Origin: Liolophura sinensis
Lineage: Eukaryota; Mollusca; Polyplacophora; Chitonida; Chitonidae
Length of the DNA: 64,000 nt
Direction of reading: 5' to 3'
NCBI RefSeq assembly: GCF_032854445.1
Contig: NC_088302.1
Location: 47,470,645 to 47,534,644 of the forward strand
Shown here one piece after another: positions 12,801 to 27,800 of this stretch (positions within the stretch are counted from its first letter, which is position 1; every line of letters begins with the position of its first letter). The notes under the pieces were generated by a model. That model did not search any database. It was not told the DNA's origin and was given only the letters and a program-made list of their open reading frames with translations. Made by a program: the position numbers and the translations under genes.

Positions 12801-15800
12801 CGTCCTGAGAAACGAAATGAGAAACGTTATGTAACCATATTAACTGACATCATTCACTTATGATTGGCGGAGAGTGTCTACCTTATCAACCAGCTAGTGA
12901 CAATAGTATCATGTGACCTGTCTTTTGTCCGACACCATGGCAGACTGCCTGCTTCAGCTGGTGGAATTGGCAAAATGCGAAATGCCTAACAAAGTTATGT
13001 TTAAGAGACAATAAATCATCATCAGCCCAATACGATCCCTACCAATAACGAAGATACCAGCACCGGTATAATGAGATCCCAGATGGTACCTCTGTCTATG
13101 TTTAGTGCCAAAATAAAGAAGTCCACTAACCAGAAAATATGCCCTAAAGAGCTGGCCTCATTTTTAAATCGTCTGGAATTCTGTTATTTGATTGAAGTCT
13201 AGCGACTAGTTTGACTTATTACATATTATCATCACGTGCGTGGATGATTGAAGAAAACAATACCAAATAGAGAATATAGAATGAAAGGGACTCTTGGATA
13301 TTTCTCAGTTTGTGCTTAACGATGAGAAATAAGGATAACAAGTTTTGTTTCTCATATACTTTTTAAATAGATTAAATGAACGTGTTTTATCTGTCAACAA
13401 TAATATAATTTCCTCTTGTATCATTTCTCTAATATACCTCTTAAACGATGGATTCGGAGTTCAATCCCGAATCGCGTAATACCTTTAATTTTGGAACAGC
13501 CTCTCGGCGCCTAGTATTAGATGAATAAGTACTGGTCGGTCCGGTGTCGATGTAGGGTGATGCCTAGTATCTTCGCCATAGCGATCCGGTGACGCAGCAT
13601 TATGAGTATGTGTCCATGTTTACTTAGAAGAGAATTATACTCATTGTAAAACTTAAGAAACTTGGAGTGAAGGCGTTTGATGGAATGAAGTCTTTAGCAT
13701 TTTTTTGCTATCACTGATCTGGTCTTAGCTTAACCGGTATGACATTGTTTCATCCCAGGTCATCCCAGAGGCGCACTACTTGCAAGGCTTTTCCAGGATA
13801 GTAGCTCGCTACTGGAATGGTGTTCAGTGACCCAGTTTTTCCTGGGTCACAGCGTATTCTGTTAAAATCCCGTATAATCCCGGGCATTCAACTGATAGAC
13901 GGCTAAATGCTACCCATAGTTTCCATCCCAAACTGGCAAATTTTGCTGGCAAGTGTAAGATTCTAGCCTGAACTAATCCTAATTTTAGACTCATTTATGA
14001 AGTTATTACCTATAACGTAAAGAATCCAAAGCATTTTCATCAACGCCAGACATCTTTCACCACTGGGACACATTAACTGGTCATATATATAGTCTGTAGC
14101 AGTTAACTCAAGTCTGCGTCTTCCTCCAATAAATGTAAGAGATTATTATGTCAATCACGTGACATTTCAGTTCACCTCGCGCTCAGTTAATCTTAAGGGT
14201 ACAAACATATAGTGTTTAAGCTTATACACCACACACTTATCACATGGATACGCTTTAGCCCATCAACAATATTTATTGTAATGCGATTTGGGGATCAGGT
14301 TTCATTGCCTTTTTTAAAGTTTTATCATAACGTATGCACATTATTTTATGATATTTTTTCACCACCATGCTAAGCTTTGGGTTTTGACTACTTTGGGATG
14401 TAATGGAAAAGTTAAAAACCCATGTTCAACATTCATAATAGCCATGACTTTATTTGTGAAGTTCGTGAAATCAGATTGATCCGTTTCTCTTAGGTTTTTC
14501 TAACCAGAAGGCAGCTGAAAACCCCAGCAAGTCAGACTGTTAATTAATAAAGTCGATAGCTAATATTTTCGTCAGTAAAATGATAATTTATTCAGTCATA
14601 CATTATATAAGCATTCAAAGTATAAATAAGTATCTATGTTAGCTTCTCTCATCCATCATGACGTATTCAGCTGTTGTGAAAATAAACTTCACTCAAAAAA
14701 TTAATCCGTTAATTTTAACAGAAAGTCTGTTATCTTTGTGATGTTAGAACCTGTTCTGTTATTATAATATAATATTCTGTCATATTCAACATAATATCCT
14801 GTTAGTCTAACAGAATCTTAATGATGAATTTATGGAATATGTGTGCTATACTAGTATTAAACAGAACAATCTACTGCAATAGCAGAATACAATCTAGCAT
14901 CACTGAGATAACAGATTTTCTTAAACTTAACAGATTGATTTTTTGAGTCTTGGTAAACCACTAATCAGAAACAGTCAAATATTTATAGTCATACAAAAAG
15001 GTCACTCGTATGTTTGGAAGATGACGGAACTTTATGAATGGGTAATGCAGGCCGTTATCAACTCAATCATTTGTAGACATGTCCGGAACTTGTATTGCTA
15101 TCGAGAAGAAAGCTTCGGATTCCGCGGGAAGTGAAATGGAATTTTATGCATAGACATTATTACACAATTTAACATTAACAAATCGGTGGCCGTGAGTTAA
15201 ATGTGAAGATTCGGCCATTTTTGTAATGAATTTTATTTGGTTACGAAAGTTGAGAGTATCGTGATTTTTGTGCAAAGGAATCCCTAAGTGTATACTGAAA
15301 TATCAGCTTGGCTAAGACAGTGTGCAATTTTGATCGTATACCGATGATCCACTTACTTAAATATCAGTTCATATATTTGACTACAAGGTCTCAAACAGAT
15401 CGTATTTATTCCGTGATAACAGGTTATGGCATGCTGTCATCAGCAGAACACTTGTTAATGCATCACATAGGTGAATAGAACGTTTAACAGCATGAAATTT
15501 GTAAGGACACTTATTGTGTGGGCAAAATTAACTTTCACAAATTTTGAGGAGCTGGTTAGTCGAGTAAAAGCAACCACCTGTCGTGTAGTCATATTTGTAA
15601 ATATTAAATTTACATTTTGTTCCACCAATGTTCACCCAGTTAAGAATTTGAAATTCTGGAGGTTGAAGAAAGGCCTAGCAGTATCACACTTTATTCACCG
15701 AAGCTTTGGATAGTATCAGCGTCGCCTGAATGAGAATCGATATCTTATCCGGACGACACTCAACAAACAAAATTTCCTCGGCCAAACCTTCCTCCTGGGC

Positions 15801-18800
15801 ACCTCGGTTGCGTGTGTACTCAATACGATGCCCATTATATTTCTTGCTGCATTCAAGAACACTTTTTCCCCAAATCAACTGTAAAGCTTTGCCCGAGGAG
15901 GCAATGCAGTTCCAGATTCTTACGGTTCTTGGTAATCTAGTTGGCCCTGCCTGGTCACCATAGATGAACTGAGAAAGTAGCTTTATTAAACGTCAACCCA
16001 GGGATTAACAACATTTCGGCTAATTACTGAACCCCAAATCGACCCCTGGGGTAAGACATTATTACACAGGATGGCAAATCCGGCATGAGACATCTTGTAT
16101 AAAGACATTTTCGTCACTGTCGAAAACTTTTGACAACCTTTTGAATAAGCTCGGGTTTTGAATCGATTTAAAATCTTGCTGGGAGCGTGTTTACAATCCC
16201 GGTGTGTTTTGAAAGAAAGCAAGTAGAAGGGACATTTTAACAGAGAGAAGCCGTACAATATGAGATTATATTCCCTGAGGGAATGATGGATTCCGAAAGG
16301 CAATGTAGTTTTCTCGTTGGTTTCTTTGTACGGTGAAATCTGATCAGAAGTTTTAATTCGCTTACAAACATTATACCAACAGAGTGGCATGTGTTTTTTT
16401 TGCATTCAGGCTCACGTTATATTGTGTAAAATGGCGATAAAGTCGCTAGATGTCATGTGATTTTAAAGCACATAAACTGCGGTGCCTATACGTATTATGG
16501 TATTCACCCATTGCTTAGTCGTTCGGTGATTGCTTTTAGTCAGGCAGTATGTAATGTTGTATTTACTTCAACCGTTACAGAACCATCCGACACTTTAATC
16601 CAGTATTGCAAACTTACTGTGTAGGCGTTAGCCTATCTGCGCAGGTTCCATCATAAGAAAATGTCCAAGCTCTCCATCACAAGCATTAAATGTTGACATG
16701 GCTTAATAGTAAAAACCAAGTTACCGTTCTCCCTCAGGTTTCTTGGATCCTGTAAAGAGTGAATGTAGAGGGCCAAATGGCGTCATATATGTTCTTGGAG
16801 CTCTGGAGAGCCGACTATAGAAACCACTGATGAAAAAATTACATCCATAAGACAAATTTAAATTGAGTTATAGACTGATCTTGTGGATAATCTGATTATA
16901 AGAAGAAGCTGTTTGAGAAACCAGATGAATATATGGAAACTACACAGAATGGAAAACCCTATCAAGTGTATGTGGAAATGCTAACATTTCGTCTGGCGCG
17001 GATAAAATCTATTGGAGTTTAATGAATAACATTTGAGTAAAGACCAGCGAAGACAAATAGTTGAATATTCTTTCTTAGGGGAAATCTTTTCCTCTGAGTA
17101 CGGTTTGTTGTTTCATAAGGTCAGAGTGGAAAGTAGGAGACATTCCTCGGGGAATTCATTTCCTCCGGTAAAAAGGACTAGTGGAAGTTTCATAAGATGT
17201 CCGGGGAAGCAGGGAATTGATGGGACAGCTCTCCGGCACGCATGAACGCTGCCTCTCCCCGAACTCTTTTTACCGGTCCCATTGTTTGCTCAGGCAGGCA
17301 GACAGCCCTCATTCTTCGTCTATCGGGAGAGTTGGACGGAACGATGTGCCAAGCACGAAGACAAGACAGCTACGAGAACAGTCAAACAAATAGGCAGAGA
17401 TACATGTTTCAGAGATCTTCAAATCGTTGTCACGAGACGTATTTCTTTTCACTTCTATGTACTTAAAAGGAATTATTTGCCAGTATAAACATTTTGCGTG
17501 AGTAGTTTTTGCCCATTCTATAGGCATTACAGTCTTATTAGACATTTTAAGTAGGAGTTTTAGAAAAAGAAAAAGCTTATGATAATTTAGTGTAATTTAC
17601 ATTTCTTCAAAAGAAGATGCTGATGGACCGATTCTTCGTTCCTTAAGCATTTAGACGACGGCATTACAATATGCTATGCGATGAATGCATGAAGTTGTAC
17701 ATGATATTCTGATCGAAATTCGCTATTCTTTGAGAAGGTTTGTTCATAAATTCTATTTCCAGGAAAACGAACATGATGTCACCAATTCAGCTTTCTCTTT
17801 TGTGTAGTAATGTCATATTAATTTTAAACTCAACTGAGGCCATTACGCAAAAGCAATTATGTGTAATTTATCTTTTCCATATAGCCAAAACAGACATGTG
17901 AGAGGAAATTGGTGTCCCTTAAACAAAAATCTTGCTGAAACGAAACAAAATTAACAGTTCTTTAAATTACAGCAAATAAGGTTCAAATTCTATCTTGAAA
18001 TGCAAATGGTAAGAGAACTGAGGTTTCTATAGGTTGTTTATTCAGTGGTTGTATTAAGTACAGCGCGTTTATCATCATGCAGTCGATAAAGCGATCCCAT
18101 TAGTTGACTATTACGTAATCTGTATACTGGTATTCCTCACCCTTCATCTCCTTCGCTATTGGAGAGATTTGCATTTACATGTTCATCGTATCAACATTGT
18201 TATTATATATGTATATACACGGTAGCTTCACTCATGGTATTTTGTCATAATGTTGTAAACATCATATAGTACTGAAAAAGGTGATGTGTCATATTCTACA
18301 CATCTCTGTCTTGTAGTTGTCATGAACACAAGATACATGTGTTTTATTTCACGGAATCTTTAACGAAGGGTAAAGTTTAATATAATGTCAAAATAACTTG
18401 CCCGTCTCATAAGTATAATGAGTAAACTGACAATACCCAGGGACGTTTCCAGCTGAGTTTGTGAGGAACCAAGCGTATTTATGATGCCTTTCTCACCAAG
18501 TTCTGTGGGTAAGAATCCATTTATACGTTAACCAAGGCGCCATTTATGACAAGTGAAACGATGTCTCCACATCCAATAAACTTGGCTAGGATTGTTTTTA
18601 TGCTCTATCTGGAAAAACCTTTCTCACTTCGTAGTGATTTGGCTTTGGGCTACACGGTGCATCTTATTTTTGCCCTATACCATTCAGTGTATGAACTCCA
18701 TTTAAGCAGAACTATATAAAAACTACACACGTCTGGAATGAACTCTGGATTATGGAGGTATGGTGGCCGATATCTGCCATATTGTGTTCTTGCATCCTTT

Positions 18801-21800
18801 CACTAGCGATAAAACCAGACGTGTTTATTGTTTTATCATCATGTTATTGCGTCATCAAAGCATTTAACGTTTTCACCCATTCATTCAGCCCTGCCAAAAT
18901 GGCCTCAAATTTTGTGTACGTGTTATGGCATCTAGCCACCGAACATCACGTTACCGGAAGTGACTCCATGATACATACTACAAATCGTCCATCACATGCT
19001 AGAGGGGACACCTGCGTCCTGAAGGAGTATGCACATTGTGACATGGAAGACAAGTCATATTGCTGATGGCACGTAACTCTCCTAATTTATCACAGAGCCT
19101 CGTTAATTTTTTACCATATAGGACTGGAGCAGCGAGAGTCATGCTATAAGATCATATTAAACGAACTCAGGTGTATAATATTTGGTAATAGTTATTCCAC
19201 CAACCTATCTGCGTTTTAAATTTTTATATATCATGTAAATGGTTACTGGATGTTCAGATATGCATGTATCTGACACTAAATATTGTTATTATTAATAGTT
19301 TTGGGAAGTAGCAACAGTCGTACGATTACTCGTGACATGCAGATGGAAAGGATATCTATCCTACAAGGGCGTGAAACAAACATCTATAAGACTTGGTCCA
19401 ACAGACTATAGCCAACCCTACTGAATGACTTCTGAAGAATTAGAATTCGTGCAATTATACGAACTATCCAAGAAACCTACCAGGCTGCTGTAGTAGTTTG
19501 TTTTGCAAGTAAGCAATGGCGTGGAACAAATGGTGGAAAGGAAGTAAAATACGGCTCGCCTCATTCTCATCCAACTATAAAATTCAGTCTTTGACACATA
19601 ATGCAGGAAAGAGAACGGCATTTCACAGCCTGACTGTAAAAGATACTTTTGACCTACACAGAAGAATGATTATTGGAATTTACTGCAGTGGAAATCTTAG
19701 AAGTTGCATTTTTATCTTGGTTTTCAATACCCTGGTATCATGCACGGCAAACGGTAAAGTTGGGGGACACATGTCTGGGAACATCAAAGGAGGCATGAGA
19801 AGAGCTCTTCGATAAATGGATAATTGCTCGTCGTGACAGTTAGCAAAATTGCTCAAAGATATGTGATGCGCCTTATCCTGTCGGTATGGGGGTGCAAAAT
19901 GATAAACTGGTGTGAATACCTCATCTAGGTTGCCGCGCAAATATCAGGGTAGAGCAAATTTCTCTAACTTCGGGCGAAAAAAGAATAATTTAATCACAAA
20001 GCACGGAGGTAATGTTTTGCTGGTTGGACAACGATTATATGTGTGATTCTAATATACAATATTATATGTAGAAACCTAAGAATTATCAACACCTGGTGTG
20101 ATGACTACCAGCCTTATTTATGAAAATGTGTGAAACTCTTGTGTATTCGTGGCTGTTGTGTAGTAGTTGTATGTGTTACTGATTTAGTGAGGTAACTTTT
20201 CAGTGAAATGGCCATTCAGGTGCAAGCTTAATTGTATTTTGTTTTTGTCCTATTTTCCCAGTGAACGCCATCGCAAAAACATGAACGAACAAATAGATAA
20301 CACAGCCTAGGTCCGAATTACTTTAGGTGGGAAAGGCGCCTCATTCCTTGGTTGAAATAACATTGGTTAAACTCCCAACATACTAAAAAATTAAATACAA
20401 GATACACATCTGCCTGTGACAGGTCAAGAAGACTTTTATAAAAGACTTTTATTAAATGTCGAAGTAATGTTTCTTGAATACGATTTGAAAATTTTAAAAA
20501 GCTGAGGAAAATTGGCCTGCTGATGAAAAGATAATCGTTTCATACTCCTTACACGTATCGTTTTGCAGGCAAAGCCAGCTACTCAGTTCTGACAGCGACT
20601 GATTCCCTTGTCATGTAACACCTTTTTTAAACTGTACATGAATTTTTTCCCACATTATCTTGGCTATATCTTGTACTTGATTAAGCATACAGAATTACAA
20701 ACCGATGCCGAATATGTCGACATGAAAAATCATAGCTCTTCATGCTGAGGGAAGTGCCATTTGTATCATTGTCTGGAAAGAACTATACAAATACTTCGTT
20801 TGTTAAATTCTAAGATGTGTATTTTTGTATACTCCACTGAGCATTCTTTTAGGTAGATTGTTTAATTCCAGAATTATGTTAAAATAGATTTTTGGATTAA
20901 AACTACCCTATGATCGCAAGCATGATTTGCAGGGCCACTCATACACATCACGCTCTGAAATTCCCCCAAAACCAAAATGGAAGTTTCTGGTCCCAGCATC
21001 TCTGGTCCCGTCAGGCAGGATGCGTTTATTCTAGATGGTCTCGTCCGGCAGGATCCGTTTATTCCAGATTGTCTCGTTCGGCAGGATGCGTTTATTCCAG
21101 GTGGAAGTGGCCATGTTGAATTACTATCATTCAGATTGTTGGTGAATCATGGAATAAAATGTTGCTGAGGATGGTTACCCAACATGCAAACTAAAATGTA
21201 CATTGGTTCATGGGAACGACAGCGGACAATTAAAAACCTCAAATGCTGATCGATGTATTTGAGGAAACATACATGATGGAGACAAAATCACGCTGGGGAA
21301 AAGTTGCCCTCGTCGGTCGAGCCTGCAAATGGCGTAGAATTCATCAGGAAGGAATCAAAGTACGACTCAAATGAACGATGAGAGGCATTACCAACTACGC
21401 GTTTTCACGCAATGCTTTTCCTTAACGATTGCGACCTTTGGTAACGAGTGGGGGACTTCCTGGCGATTGAAGCGAGTACAATGTTGGGCGATAAACGTAG
21501 ATGGTGCCACTCTCAATCTACCCCATTCTCCTGCCGTTTTGGCACGGTTAACTCTTCACTTCCGTCGATCATTTTTCCCATTGTTGGTTCTGAACTAACC
21601 TCGTTATCAGCGGTGCATGGGAACGTCAACGTAAATCAAAACAATTCAGTTGAAGTTAAGTTAATTCCCCAGTGCACGATGTCTTCCCTGAGTGAAATGT
21701 TGCCCAATTAGACCACCGAACCCCGCGGCTGTGGACTCCTGTAACATGCTTCTGGTATTCTCAGGCGCATGTGAAGCGTTCGATGAGACATCATCCCTAA

Positions 21801-24800
21801 ACTTTTATATCACGGAAAATGTATGCAGCTCTCTGTTCTAGCAAGGGAGAATTTGACGCTTTTTGGATTTTTGAAAATGTTTGATAATGTTATAATATCG
21901 CATCTCCGTTATCTGATTGTTAGATGAATGAAAAATTACTGATTGAAGGTAACAGTTTGCATGATCAAAACTATTTCTATTCAAACATTACTGTAAACAA
22001 ATATGAGTGGATATTGTTTAGAGCCATTTTTCCTCTATAAGCAATTAAAAACATTCCGAGAGAGTATATTGCCAGCAAGAAAATTGCCAACAGAAATTAC
22101 GTCTTATGTCAAATTTAAATGAGGTTTAAGTACAATTGCAATACGAGAGCTTTGGAATTTCTTTACATTTTGAGAATGTCCGGAATCTAAGGCAAATCTT
22201 TGAGTGACGCTGTACATCAAAGGAAATCAAACCCATCTTATCTTATCCGGTTGGCTGGTATATTACACAGTAATTGCTCCTATAGTACAACGTCATAAAC
22301 AACCAATTTGTAATGGCAAGTTGATTTGAATCGCTCCTATTCTTGAGAAGAAGAGCTTTTTTCCTTCGCTCACATATAAATCATTACAAGCAAGACTTCA
22401 CGCATTAGAGCAGCTACACTACATGGTACACGAATGTTCCAGGAGCCATCAACTTGATGGGTTCTGGTTTTTTAAAAATGAGGTCCAATTTTGGAAAAGC
22501 GATTAAGTTAATTATTCATCATTTCGATAAAAGATTTCGACCGCCATATCTTTCTCTCCTTAACCTCTTATGGCAGCTTGAATTCCCCGTACAGTTTATA
22601 TCCTTTGGTCTAGTGCTACTTTTCGCTCGAGGAAAGCTTCGCGGCCTTGTTTTTTTCTCGGCAGCATGAGTGCATGCCTAATCTAATACAAAGACGTAAA
22701 TAAACTGCAGTTTAAATTAAAGTTTTAAAACATTTAAATCATTCTCGTTAATAACCTCTTGAACCTCTTAAGCATATTTACTTCCATGCAGCCTGGAAGG
22801 AATCAGAGAAAATTGTATGTTGGGATAGAAATTTCATCTATTTTCGAGCAATGCATGGGTTGCCAGGCATTGGTAGCTTCATATCCTCGGGCTATTCCAG
22901 CTTAAATGAAAGCATCAACTCCAAATGAAAGTTGGTTTCCTACCTAAAGAATTCTTCCCAGCGACAGTAATGGACATTTCACTTGTCACTTAAGCAATTT
23001 ATCGGAGACTTGAATGATGTGATACGGTCTAACGCGCGACAAGACAAGACGTCTGGGAGGTGGGGGTGGGAGTCAGTGAGAACAGCAGAAACCTACTGCA
23101 ACACACGGCCATCGCCTCAGCCAGGTTCCCGCCAACTCTATTGGCTTCATTTAAATCCACATTGGATTGGCATCTTGAGAAGTGAAAAATAAAGATCGTT
23201 CAGCGATCCGTCACATCAGAAATAATGTTTGGATAGCCCTCCAAACGCGCGCTAAAGAGACGTACAGTTAATGGATAATGTAAATGAATGGGCAGCTGGT
23301 TGGGTCCCCTTGGGTAAAATCCCACTCCTCTGAGGAGTTACATCGGGTGCAGGCTTTCTTACTTTATGGTTTACCTGTATCTCTTATCTTTACAGCAGTC
23401 TCTGCAGGGCTTATAGACTTGTATGTACTGCCTGTAAACCATGGCATCGTTAATCCAGGGAAGCTTTATCATTAAACAGCATTATGATAAATGACTGTTA
23501 TATGTAGTTGATAAAAAAATGAGAGTGATCGCATTGTAATTACAGTGGAAAATGCTAAATGCTCAATGTTATCACCTGGCATTTTTTTTATTCATTTCAT
23601 ATCAGTGTATATTTTGTCTTTTTTTGTTGTTGTCTGAAATGACCTTTGAGATGCTTTCACCATAAACTGCTCTATGCACGTTATACACAATTCCCAAATC
23701 CGATTTAAATTAACACGAAGAGAATAGAAATGTCTTTGTAGCGTGTCGATGTTTTGAAAGTTTGGGAAAAAGGAGATAAAAGGGCAAAATTTGAAAGTGC
23801 ACGAACCAGCTGTGGAATCATAAGGATAGTCACATGAGGCCAGGCTTCCTGAAAGTCCCAGATCTGTATTCAAGTCCGGGATTTGCTTCATTCGATGTGT
23901 AGCTCTCCATGATTGGGAGGTAATTAAGTCTGAAATGAATTGTCGAGATCTCACATGATACGAGACGGGACAAACCCAGTATTGGCCTAGAATCGATGCC
24001 AGCTCGTGTTGACCCATCCACAGGAATGCCTCAAAAGAATGAATAAAACCCCTCTCTATGTTATTAGCCTGTCATTTCGGATAGACCAGACTTCCTTAAC
24101 GACAGAGTTCTGTGTCCATCCGAGTGACTGACCGCTAAAAAGTCTCCCCACATAAAAAGAATTATCTAAATTGTAACAAGCAGAGTGGCAAAGAATTTGT
24201 TGGTTGACGGTTATCTGCCAGCTCTTTATGGCCGTGTTTCTTGGCGGACTCGATTGAAAGCCTCTGTCGATTCAAATGGGTGATGAGAGACTAGATTCAT
24301 GTATTTCCTATTCAAGGTGCCCTCTGTGCGGCGGTGACTGTGCGATTAAACTCTTGAACATGGACGCCCGTTTCTATGATTGATGGTTAGGTCAGTTGGC
24401 TATCCGCTCAGAATTTCTAAAAAGTTATTGAGCTACTCTTGGCCAAGAGTTTCAGTCTGGATTAGCAGAGGATGGTCGCAGGGAGGGAGTATAGAGGACG
24501 CGTAGATCCACCGCCCTCTGCCGCTTGGCGCGGCGCGGCGTGCCTTGGCAAGCAAAAGACGGCCTTCGTACATCACGTGATAATTGGCTGTGAGCTAAGC
24601 CAGATAACCGTGCATCACTCAATAACACGTGCCAGACGGCAATAACAGCTGGCAGCGTTGTTTATTGCAGTTCAAATTGCAGCAATGTGCACAGTCTGCC
24701 TTTATATCAACACCCCACCGGTTTATACATAACGTGTGGGCCCGTTGAGACACTTAAACGAGAGCGCTTATAAAATGACAGCATGCTCTCATCACTTCGT

Positions 24801-27800
24801 GATCACCAAACTGTACCAAATCGACCTAACCGACTGACAGGCCGACGAAGACTATTCTGACTTCTGTAGCGCGCAGTTAATCCCAGCTATATGCTGATAA
24901 TTTTCAAGAATGAAATGGCTTCCTTATACGTAGGGTACAATTAAAGGCCGTCAAGTAATCGCGAAATGCCTTTCTGAACAAACCAGTCTAATTAAACCCT
25001 GTACTCTTTTAGTTACGTTTCTGTTTCAGTGTCGTTTCACGTGTACAGTTATGACGTGGTACACATTTAGTGTAGCGTCATAACAGATTCACATGATGAC
25101 TCACTGATGGATCTGCATGCTGTCTCCATTTGAAAAAAAAAGATAACATATGAATTGAGATATAATTGAATTGAATATGAATTAGATAACATATGAATTG
25201 AGATCATTGATGAAGGATCAGTATTTAGTTTATATTCATACAATATTTTATATGCGAACTTTGATGTTGACAACAGTCGTTATTCATGGACAGAGGGTAC
25301 ATGCTTTGTTTTTAACAAATTGTTTTATTCTGATATCAATACTTCCAGCACGGATTTACCGGGTTTTGCCCTGGCTATTCCCAGTTTCACTATACCGGTA
25401 AATATTCTACTGGCATATTTCTAACCATGAGCGATGCCTGGGTTCAACTGAAAAGTTCTTTGTCCATGAAGGCACAATGAAACATTTAAGACTTTTGTCA
25501 TATTGGTATATTTGCTAAATGCAATATAAGTCGTATTGTTCTGTTTTATTTCACTTATATTCATTTAATCATGACAGGGTTCCTGTATCATAAATTTATT
25601 CTGATTATGCGCCAATCATTGGTTTGTATTTACTTTTTTCAGGATGAAAAAAATCAGATTATGACAACAAATATATGGCTACGACAGGTAAGTAACAACG
25701 ATCCAGTGTTATACATATACTTATTAGTCGTCTACGTATGAAAATATATATGTATTGATCAATGAACTTATTAAAATCGTAGTTATACACAGGTAATTTG
25801 GGTCAGATATTGCAAAAGATTTTGATTTTTATAAAATGACAAGACCAACTTCCTGAACCGTAAGATCAACCTGTAGCATCCGTTAGTGTTAACGATTCGT
25901 ATACGAATGTCTAAATTAAACATTTTTTATTTAGTTTTTGTATTTATGATCTATTTTATGTAAAATAAGAGTAAATTATAAACAGCTGGTCTAAATCTAT
26001 TTAATAATATTTTGAACCAAATTATAATTCGAATTCTTCATTAAGTATAAGCAGCCGGTGAACTATTGGTGTAGCTGTACGTGATAGTCACAGCTATTAG
26101 ATGGCGTGAGGTTTCACCTCTTAGAATGGCGTCCTCTTGGAGCTGCCTCACTGGAACGATATGCTGAAGACACCAATTCAAAATGACCGCTACAAATTGT
26201 GTCGCCTTACGCAGAGTGCCTGAGAAAAAGCATACAGTTTGAGAATTTTGAAGTATTTGATGTTTTTAAACCTTATTCATAATCCCATGTGTATTCTTAG
26301 TATACTGTGTACTACAGAAAACGACGAAGGCTCGGTCTGACCTGACTGTTCTTAATGAAGAAAAAAAAAATGTAGGAAAGTAAATTTCCCACCCATTTTT
26401 TTGTTTCATCCATCGCCTGACGTGGCTATTTCAATTTGAGCTGACAGACGATGTCGTGTAGAATATCTGCTGGGACTCGAAATGGCGGAAGTTTTGTCGC
26501 TTAACCTACGCTCTGTTCCTCCACAGTAATTTTCTTTCATCGCCTCTGTGTGATATTAAATTGGTCAGTCACTGTAACAAATATCGAATGTACCTTCGCT
26601 CCGCTGAGCAGACCTTGTCACGGGAGAACAGCGGAGAAAAGTAATAAAATCACCTCTGATCCAGTCAGACAGAAAGTGTTGACCGGGCGTATCTGTTACC
26701 CCTAGCTTCCTCCGCCTGGCGGCGCTGACTGCCTCTTACGTCAGTGACACGGAAAGCTGGGCTATATACCAACACCATTGCTTATCATATAATCACCTCA
26801 AGAACATTTCACTGTATGATTGGAGGAAACCGGACTAACACACAACCATCCGCAGTTTGCTGGTAGACCTTCCCTCGCACGTATAATTGCTCATTATGCC
26901 TAGTCAGAATGTATATAACAGGAGAAAAGAAGAGCATTCGAAATAAATTCAGTTTTAATAAAGTTAACAGTTAATAAATCTATAATGCCACAAATCAAAT
27001 CAGCAGAAGAGATATACATGGCAATTGTGGCATTTGGAGTTCTTAAGACTTGTGGGTAGCATTAGATTTATTGACTCTCCATGTAGTTTATTACAATTTT
27101 GTAACAGAAGTGAAGCCCATCTGCATGTAATCGAACTGGTCGTGGCCTCACAAATGGTCATATTCATAATTTCACCATTATTGCAGTGTAATAGATACTA
27201 TTTCCCACTTGATGCCACATGACACTTTATGTATCATAGATAATACTAGGCGATAACGGTCTAAACATCATTTTAAATATTTAGGCCTAGGCTACCATAG
27301 TTTAAGGAATTAAGTATTTGTATCTTAGAATTAGCTCAGTTTGATAAATAATTTATTTTTTCGTTGTGCGTATAGTCTGAGCGAACGTAATTGCGAATTA
27401 CTGTACTTATGGTCGAGATATCGTGGGGCTTTAGGCCTACATAGCTTCGCCAGATGGAACATAGAAAAACTAATTTCACAGTCTCTGAAGACATGCTGTT
27501 GGTGTACAAAGATGCAAAAGGGCCGGATAGTCGATGCGGGTCTTGAGAAAGTCTGGCCTCGACTAAACTACAAAAGCGATCGAATCGTTTTTCACTCGAG
27601 GAAAAGCTTCCCTCTGTTGCAGCTTCGATCGGCTTTGCCCAAGGAGAAGATAGGCGCGAGCACAGAGGCAACATATGTGCGGTAATATGAAATTGGGAAT
27701 CGGAAATCGATCCGGCAAAGGCTTAAATGATACAAGAATTCCCGAGAAAAATATTCCGCTTATGGCATAGATGTCTTGATAATGCCTGACATGTGAGCAC

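Larger units (their letters stand above)
6883..25642 (+). other. nAChR intron 1 (18.8 kb)
   Basis: Bounded by GTGAGT and TTTTTTCAG. It contains the 38-bp array, the MITE, the 33-bp repeat and a GC-rich island, described separately. No further coding exon was recognised; frames of 60-140 codons on either strand lack motifs and are scattered as expected by chance. Large first introns often hold regulatory elements, but none can be named here. Confidence 0.7.

Noticed and set aside
27336-27685. Overlapping 112- and 114-codon frames on opposite strands
   Set aside because: Within nAChR intron 2, no motif; mirror frames suggest a chance stop-poor stretch.
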